64,000 bases of DNA from an uncultured Paracoccaceae bacterium (GTDB taxonomy: Bacteria; Pseudomonadota; Alphaproteobacteria; Rhodobacterales; Rhodobacteraceae), in NCBI GenBank assembly GCA_947498645.1, contig CANMKS010000001.1, positions 1,092,032-1,156,031 of the forward strand, written 5' to 3'. A program made the translations under genes and the position numbers. Every line of letters starts with the position of its first letter. Position 1 is the first letter of the stretch. This document shows positions 58,966 through 64,000 of this stretch, in pieces. The notes beneath the pieces are model-generated. The model saw only the letters and a program-made list of their open reading frames with translations. It was not told where the DNA came from and did not search any database.

Positions 58966-61086
58966 ATGAAAAGAGCGGTTTTCTTGGTGTCATCGGCCAT
59001 GACGCTGGTGCTGGGCACGGGCAGTTTTGCCCAAGAGGTGCCGCCGACCTACTCTCTTTATGGCACACCGGGCCTGCTTGAGATGCCAGTGGCCACAACC
59101 GCCGAGGAAGGCACGCTCGCCGGAACCCTGTCCTACCGAGACGGACTATTTCAGGCGGTTCTGAACTATCAACTGACAAACCGCCTATCTGGCACGATGC
59201 GGTATGGGATCGTTGATCTATACAATGACTTTGAAACAAGCGTGATCGAGAACGAGCTGGAGCGTGGTTTTGACCTCAAATATCAACTTGTCGAGGAAGG
59301 GACTTATGTGCCTGCGATTGCCATCGGGTTGCGCGACTTCCTGACGCCGGGTCGGTTCCAATCAGAGTATGTCGTGGCAACAAAGTCGATCGGCGATAAC
59401 CTGACCGTCACCGGCGGTATCGGCTGGGGTGAGATGGGCACGCATGGCGGGTTCGACAATCCGATCTCAAGCCGTGCGGATCGCCCCGTTTTTGATGAAA
59501 CAGACCCCGATGGTCAGCTTGGCAGCGATCAATGGTTCGCTGGTGATGCGGCGTTCTTTGGCGGTCTGGACTATCAGATTAATGACCGTTGGGGGGTGCT
59601 GGCCGAGTATTCCTCGATCGCCTATGACCCGGCGCCGAACGCCCCCGCGATTTCTGCCGACAGCCCCTACAGTTTCGGCGTAACCTACCGCCCGCGCGAT
59701 GCTGTGCAATTGTCGTTTGCTGCCCTCAATGGGCAGGAACTGGCAATTTCCGGAAGTTTCTTTCTGAACGCCAACAACCGGCCATCGTTGAGCGGATTTG
59801 AAACTGCACCCGTACCGATCAACGCCCGCAGCGCAAGCGCGCGGCAGACGACGACATGGGACCGCAGTGCGACGCCAGAGGCAGCGCTTCGCTCCGCGCT
59901 GACAGCCACCTTGGCGATTGAAGGGCTGACCTTGACAGGTATGGAAATGACGGACCGCACCGCCCGAGTGCGGTTCATCAACACGCGGTATCGTTCCAAT
60001 GCACAGGCGATGGGTCGTGCGGCACGGATGATGACGCAGGTGATGCCCGGTGCGATTGAAATCTTCATCCTAGAGGTCGAAGCGCGGGGGATTGGCCTGT
60101 CGTCGGTAAGGGTTGCGCGCAGTGATCTGGAAGCGTTGGAAAATCGGCCCGGTGCGGCAGCAACCCTGTTTGCCAATGCCGCGTTTGCAGCGGCGGGCGA
60201 TGATGCCGCACTTATCCCCGCGCAAGATGATACCGCCGCATTCTCTTGGGGTATTTCTCCTTACTTTGCGCTCAACGCGTTTGGAGGTGATGGGAGTTTG
60301 TCGGCGGATGCTGGTCTGCGTCTGGAGGCGTCCTATCAGTTTTCGCCCCAACTGATCTTGTCGGCTGCGGTTGCCCAAAGCGCGGTGCGTTTTGATGCCG
60401 AAGACCCAGAACCCGACAGCACGCCAGACCTGCAAAACGTCCGCACTGATGGCCGCTTTTACGGTGATGACGGCGTGCCGGTACTGGAGTCGCTGGCGCT
60501 GACGCATTACGGCCGCCCAGGTGGTGACCTCTACAGCCGGGTCAGCGTTGGATACCTTGAACGAATGTTTGGCGGTATCTCGACCGAGCTGTTGTGGAAA
60601 CCGGTCGAGAGCCGTTTTGGGTTGGGGGCAGAGCTGAACCATGTGGCCCAACGCGACAGCGACATGGGTTTTGGCTTTGGCGAATACGACTATGAGACCA
60701 CAACCGGGCATCTGTCAGCCTACTATGATCTTGGAAATGGCTATCACACGCAGATTGATCTTGGCCGCTACCTTGCCGGTGACTGGGGTGCGACCCTTCG
60801 GCTGGATCGCGAATATGAAAATGGGGTGCGGATCGGGGCCTATGTAAGCCAGACAGACACCTCTTATGAGGATTTTGGCGACGGATCCTACAATAAGGGT
60901 ATCGTGATCGCGATCCCGCAGGATTTCCTGACCGGGCAACCGAACCGGGACAACTACGGCACGACCTTGCGGACGCGTGTTGGTGATGGCGGTGCCCGCC
61001 TGAACGTGGATGGGCGGCTTTATGATGTTGTGCGTGATGCACATCAGGCTGATCTGTCAGATACATGGGGGCGGTTTTGGAGATGA
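58966..61086 (+). CDS. YjbH-like exopolysaccharide-associated lipoprotein/outer-membrane protein
   Basis: The protein has 706 residues from the ATG at 58966, preceded by AGGAG. A signal peptide ends near FAQE (residue 23). The mature part begins with the typical YjbH opening (YSLYGTPGLLEMPVA) and continues as a beta-rich chain with alternating aromatic residues. E. coli YjbH belongs to an exopolysaccharide operon (yjbEFGH); relatives are thought to help glycan export. The downstream gene is yjbF-like and overlaps by 4 bp. Confidence 0.9.
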   Translation: MKRAVFLVSSAMTLVLGTGSFAQEVPPTYSLYGTPGLLEMPVATTAEEGTLAGTLSYRDGLFQAVLNYQLTNRLSGTMRYGIVDLYNDFETSVIENELERGFDLKYQLVEEGTYVPAIAIGLRDFLTPGRFQSEYVVATKSIGDNLTVTGGIGWGEMGTHGGFDNPISSRADRPVFDETDPDGQLGSDQWFAGDAAFFGGLDYQINDRWGVLAEYSSIAYDPAPNAPAISADSPYSFGVTYRPRDAVQLSFAALNGQELAISGSFFLNANNRPSLSGFETAPVPINARSASARQTTTWDRSATPEAALRSALTATLAIEGLTLTGMEMTDRTARVRFINTRYRSNAQAMGRAARMMTQVMPGAIEIFILEVEARGIGLSSVRVARSDLEALENRPGAAATLFANAAFAAAGDDAALIPAQDDTAAFSWGISPYFALNAFGGDGSLSADAGLRLEASYQFSPQLILSAAVAQSAVRFDAEDPEPDSTPDLQNVRTDGRFYGDDGVPVLESLALTHYGRPGGDLYSRVSVGYLERMFGGISTELLWKPVESRFGLGAELNHVAQRDSDMGFGFGEYDYETTTGHLSAYYDLGNGYHTQIDLGRYLAGDWGATLRLDREYENGVRIGAYVSQTDTSYEDFGDGSYNKGIVIAIPQDFLTGQPNRDNYGTTLRTRVGDGGARLNVDGRLYDVVRDAHQADLSDTWGRFWR

Positions 61087-61733
61087 TGGGCATGGCGCGA
61101 CTTGGACTACTGCTGGCGGCTTGCGCGCTGATGTCTTGCGGCGACGCTCGGGACGAAGGACTAGGCGGTCAAGTGGCCGGATTGCTGCTGGGAGGTGGTG
61201 CCGAGGCACCCGCACCACAGTCGCTGAACGTCACCGAGGACGATTTGCTGAGCAACCCCGGCACCTACATGCGGGTCAATGTCCGTGACCACAATCGGTG
61301 GGAAACGATGGTCAGAGCCGGGTCAAACGGCACGCGTACAACGTGGATTGATGGTCAAAGCATCACCGTGACCGAAGAAAACGGCATCGTTGTCGCCACC
61401 CGCGGTCTGCCCCGCGATATGATGGGCGCAGAGGCCACGGCGACCTGGAATGCCATCCGTGCAGGGGGCGGAATGGTGCAAAGACAGGTGGATTTCCTCG
61501 ATGATCAGGACCAGATTTTGGCCAGAGTGTTGCAGTGCCGCATCGTTTCTGAGGGTTCAGATCCCGTTACACGGCTTCAAAGAACCTATCCTGCGTCACG
61601 ATTCAAAGAAGAATGCAGCGGCGAAGGCCTCTCATTGACCAATATTTACTGGCTAAATCCGTCCGGGCGCATGATCCGGAGCCTTCAGGCGGTCTCACCT
61701 GATGCAGGATATCTTCAGATTGATGTTTTCTGA
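61083..61733 (+). CDS. YjbF-like lipoprotein
   Basis: The protein has 216 residues from the ATG at 61083 (ATGA overlap with the YjbH stop). The N-terminal ACALMSC is a probable lipobox with lipidated Cys. The domain (residues 70-210) has the YjbF/GfcB pattern: TTWIDGQSITV, TRGLPRDMMG, and a C-terminal IYWLNPSGRMIRSLQ. It probably acts with YjbH at the outer membrane in exopolysaccharide secretion. A yjbG/gfcC gene is absent here. Confidence 0.85.
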   Translation: MMGMARLGLLLAACALMSCGDARDEGLGGQVAGLLLGGGAEAPAPQSLNVTEDDLLSNPGTYMRVNVRDHNRWETMVRAGSNGTRTTWIDGQSITVTEENGIVVATRGLPRDMMGAEATATWNAIRAGGGMVQRQVDFLDDQDQILARVLQCRIVSEGSDPVTRLQRTYPASRFKEECSGEGLSLTNIYWLNPSGRMIRSLQAVSPDAGYLQIDVF

Positions 61734-61838
61734 ATTCCCAACAAACCTCTAGGAATTGGCCCAAAGGCCTGATTCAATAGGGTTATGTGGACGGGTCACG
61801 CTTTGGCCTGCCCGCCCAGTGCATGAATGGAGTATGAT

Positions 61839-62057
61839 ATGCGCCTTACAACTACACTTGCCGTGGCAGCTGCACTTGCAGTGTCCGGCGTTGCCGCCAA
61901 CGCAGGCGGTAATAATGACGCGATGATGGAAGCACCTGTTGTGATGGTCGAACCAGCACCAGCACCTGCTCCCACATCTTCAATCAGCCCAACATTTGTT
62001 GTGATTGGTGTTCTTGCAGCACTTTTGATCGCAGCAGCGGTCAATGAAGCTGACTAA
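61839..62057 (+). CDS. Small exported membrane protein
   Basis: The protein has 72 residues from the ATG at 61839; the frame opens at 61827. A signal sequence (RLTTTLAVAAALAVSGVAANA) is followed by a short Pro/Ala-rich linker (EPAPAPAPTS) and a C-terminal hydrophobic segment (FVVIGVLAALLIAAA). Its position after yjbF and its size recall E. coli YjbE, but the sequence is different. It is followed by a strong terminator. Confidence 0.7.
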   Translation: MRLTTTLAVAAALAVSGVAANAGGNNDAMMEAPVVMVEPAPAPAPTSSISPTFVVIGVLAALLIAAAVNEAD

Positions 62058-62081
62058 GACATAGATCCTTGATCTTGAGCG

Positions 62082-62107
62082 AAAGGCAGGCCTTGGCCTG
62101 CCTTTTT
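62082..62107 (+). terminator. Rho-independent terminator of the yjb locus
   Basis: Arms AAAGGCAGG and CCTGCCTTT flank a short CCTTGG core and run into five T. It closes the yjbH-yjbF-small protein unit and lies 6 bp before the convergent holA stop. Confidence 0.9.
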
Positions 62108-62112
62108 GCGTC

Positions 62113-63135
62113 TTACCTGCGTGCCATCATTGCAAGACGGATCAATGTACGTTCCATCAGCGCATCAGGGGGTGCGGTGTTGGCGGACCGCAGTTGCAAG
62201 TCCACATCCGTAAGTGCCGTCAAGGCACGTTCCAGCCGGTCACGGCCCCAGTTGCCCGCCTGCCGCACGATCTTTTCCCGCCGCGGTCCAAATACCGGTG
62301 GGCGCAACCTGCCGGCACCCGCAGCGGGCCCACCCGGATCAGACGCAACAACATGCAAGCGCCGGAAATGGCGCATCGCCCCAATACACAGCGTCACCGG
62401 GGCAACCCCTTGCGCGGACAGGTTGCGCAGCAGCGGTCCCAGTTTGTCGGCCTGACCGGTCGTCACAACGTCCAGAACGTCGTCCACGTCAACTTCGGCT
62501 GATTGCGGCGCGTTCATCATCACGTCCTCAATCGAAAGCGGCGTCGGATCATCCAGCTTATATAAGCTGACCTTCTCAAGCGTCTGGCGAAAGTCACCCG
62601 GTTCCAGTGAATTCGCCAGCGCCATCAGCGCATCCATGACGTCACGTTCCGGCTGTTTCAGGCCCGCCTGCGTCAGTGCCTGTTCGATATCGGCAATAGA
62701 GGGGGGATCATCATAAAGACCAATCGCCACGGCATTTCCATGCCCCTCAACGGCCTTGCGCAATGCCGATTTCGCGGTCAACTGTCCTGCGGCAATGACG
62801 ATTTGTGCGTCGCCCGCCTGCCAATCGGCGATGGCTGCCGTGATCACCTTGGCCAGACCATCAGTGGCGTCCTCAACAAAGGCGACGCGATGCCCCGGAA
62901 AGAACCCTTGCGCCTTGATGGCATCGTTCAATAAGGCAGGGTCCTTGCGCAAGTCAGCAGCATTGATGCGCGTCAGGCGCATTTCTTCCTCGCCCTGGGG
63001 GCCGACAAGTGTCTCGATCACATGCTGGCGTTTATCGGCAACACGCATCGGGTCCGCGCCAAAGATCAACAAGGCTGTATGCGCAGGATCAGGTTTGCGC
63101 AGATAGCTCAGCGCGGCTGCGCCCGTCATCTTCAT
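62113..63135 (-). CDS. holA: DNA polymerase III subunit delta
   Basis: The protein has 340 residues. LLIFGADPMRVADKR opens the clamp-loader fold, followed by the sequence pattern of HolA (QPERDVMDAL, SLEPGDFRQTLEKVSLY). It loads the sliding clamp as part of the clamp-loader complex. It overlaps lptE by 4 bp, the usual Rhodobacterales order leuS-lptE-holA. Confidence 0.93.
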   Translation of the reverse strand: MKMTGAAALSYLRKPDPAHTALLIFGADPMRVADKRQHVIETLVGPQGEEEMRLTRINAADLRKDPALLNDAIKAQGFFPGHRVAFVEDATDGLAKVITAAIADWQAGDAQIVIAAGQLTAKSALRKAVEGHGNAVAIGLYDDPPSIADIEQALTQAGLKQPERDVMDALMALANSLEPGDFRQTLEKVSLYKLDDPTPLSIEDVMMNAPQSAEVDVDDVLDVVTTGQADKLGPLLRNLSAQGVAPVTLCIGAMRHFRRLHVVASDPGGPAAGAGRLRPPVFGPRREKIVRQAGNWGRDRLERALTALTDVDLQLRSANTAPPDALMERTLIRLAMMARR

Positions 63136-63617
63136 GCTGGCGTGGCCAGATTAATGACCGACAAGCGGCTGACGATGCGGTCCGCCAGTAGAATGGCCAA
63201 CCGTTCAAGCGCATCGTCACGTGTTGATTGCGTGGCAATGGTAGAACCAATGGCAGAATAGCTGGTGAAACCTTCGACCTTACCTGCATCGACCCGCGCT
63301 CCGCTTGCGATATCGGTCAGTACCCAGTCGGCAGAGCCGATGACGTTCAACCGCGCGGTATCCCCCTCAGAGGTGATCGCCGCCGCGCGTTCGTTGTATC
63401 GGATTGATGTCCGCAACACATAACGCGGTGCTGCACTGAAACCCAACCGCTCTTCCAGCCGCTCGTTCAGGCGATACCCGGCGACCGTGTCGTCGCTTTC
63501 AAAGGTGATCTGCTCTCGCATCCCATTCCCGGCGCCATAGATTGGCGCAAAGCCGCAGCCAGATAAGGCGAAAAGGCCCAACAACAGCGTGCGGCGTGAG
63601 AATGGGTCAGATGACAA
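63132..63617 (-). CDS. lptE: LPS-assembly lipoprotein LptE
   Basis: The protein has 161 residues. A lipobox LFALSGC near residue 21 gives lipidation, and CGFAPIYG is the classic LptE opening. It plugs LptD in the outer membrane and helps insert LPS. It overlaps leuS by 11 bp and holA by 4 bp. Confidence 0.95.
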   Translation of the reverse strand: MSSDPFSRRTLLLGLFALSGCGFAPIYGAGNGMREQITFESDDTVAGYRLNERLEERLGFSAAPRYVLRTSIRYNERAAAITSEGDTARLNVIGSADWVLTDIASGARVDAGKVEGFTSYSAIGSTIATQSTRDDALERLAILLADRIVSRLSVINLATPA

Positions 63618-64000
63618 TGTTCACAATCCTGCCTGGCACAACGATCAGTTTTTTGGGGGCCGCCCCGTTAAGTGCATTCTGAACGACATCCAGCGCAAGC
63701 GCCATCTCCTCGATGGCCTGCTTGCTGGCATCTGCTGCCACGTTGATCTCGGCCCGGCGTTTGCCGTTGATCTGTATCGGCATGGTGACGACATCCTCAA
63801 CCAGCATTGCCTCATCGGCCACGGGCCAGGCAGCGTTTGCAATCAGACCTTCGCCGCCCAACATTGCCCAGATTTCCTCGGACAAATGCGGGGTCATGGG
63901 CGACATCAACTGCGCCAGAACCTTGGCCGCTTGACGCTTGGCCTTGCCGCCCGCCTTGGATTTTGCCAGCACGTTGGTAAAGGCGTAAAGCTTTGCAATT
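63607..64000 (-). CDS. leuS: Leucyl-tRNA synthetase, C-terminal part (5' end outside the window)
   Basis: About 130 codons remain, from the right edge to the stop at 63607. [19 protein letters not shown] is the anticodon-binding domain motif of LeuRS, and the last 60 residues form the C-terminal domain ([12 protein letters not shown] ... [12 protein letters not shown]). It charges tRNA-Leu. The rest of the gene lies to the right of the window. Confidence 0.95.
   Translation of the reverse strand, partial: IAKLYAFTNVLAKSKAGGKAKRQAAKVLAQLMSPMTPHLSEEIWAMLGGEGLIANAAWPVADEAMLVEDVVTMPIQINGKRRAEINVAADASKQAIEEMALALDVVQNALNGAAPKKLIVVPGRIVNIVI

Overview
The window looks like a Rhodobacterales (roseobacter-type alphaproteobacterial) chromosome. 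The evidence is the gene content and arrangement: rnhB followed by ccrM, monomeric NADP-isocitrate dehydrogenase, lpxK with a waaA-like gene and a DUF4170 gene, pmbA next to an inositol-monophosphatase-family gene, a DUF2125 protein, and leuS-lptE-holA. GC is moderately high, short 1-4 bp stop/start overlaps are common, and several starts are GTG or TTG. No prophage, integrase, CRISPR array or intact insertion sequence was seen.

Layout. (1) 1-791: a DUF218 (YdcF/ElyC-like) membrane protein, cut by the window edge. (2) 989-14527, plus strand: a compact five-gene hybrid polyketide/non-ribosomal peptide operon. It encodes a KS-AT-KR-DH-ACP-TE synthase, a GT2 glycosyltransferase, a formyltransferase-adenylation-carrier protein with a luciferase-like monooxygenase inserted inside the adenylation domain, an Sfp/EntD-type phosphopantetheinyl transferase, and a membrane-anchored SGNH-like protein. 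(3) 14524-24252, minus strand: a nine-gene surface-sugar operon (rfbCBDA for dTDP-L-rhamnose, two glycosyltransferases, two Gfo/Idh/MocA oxidoreductases and two extended SDR domains, one of each fused in a single protein). Its last stop codon overlaps the last stop codon of the PKS/NRPS operon. (4) 24484-31138: a GT-C-like membrane glycosyltransferase, then a convergent six-gene operon (GtrA-like, DPM1-like GT2, UPF0104-like membrane protein, and a kinase/HAD/nucleotidyltransferase trio that looks like a Lic-type activation pathway). (5) 31490-38025: icd, a gene-free 680 bp gap with possible IS21-like relics, a UDP-glucuronate 4-epimerase-like gene, ugd, tRNA-Arg(CCT) and a LacI-family regulator. 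(6) 38176-46256: a membrane-anchored winged-helix regulator, small secreted proteins, rnhB, ccrM, a Tat-exported isochorismatase-fold enzyme with a divergent AraC regulator, alkB and mutY. (7) 46325-64000: housekeeping and envelope genes (DciA/DUF721, DsbA-like, CoA transferase, lpxK, a divergent waaA paralogue, DUF4170, an IMPase-family protein, pmbA, DUF2125, SDR, crotonase-like, MscS, flavoprotein), an exopolysaccharide-linked yjbH/yjbF locus, holA, lptE and the 3' end of leuS.

How the genes may work together. Much of the left half, plus ugd, the epimerase and the yjb locus, points to surface polysaccharide or glycolipid synthesis. The PKS/NRPS operon carries its own glycosyltransferase and its own carrier-protein activating enzyme, and it faces the rhamnose operon. 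A glycosylated N-formyl-glycyl polyketide, perhaps linked to the cell surface, is the most interesting hypothesis here, but the product cannot be deduced from sequence alone. The adenylation pocket read by hand (D-I-L-Q-M-G-M-I-W-K) resembles glycine codes, and the KR-before-DH order in the PKS is unusual.
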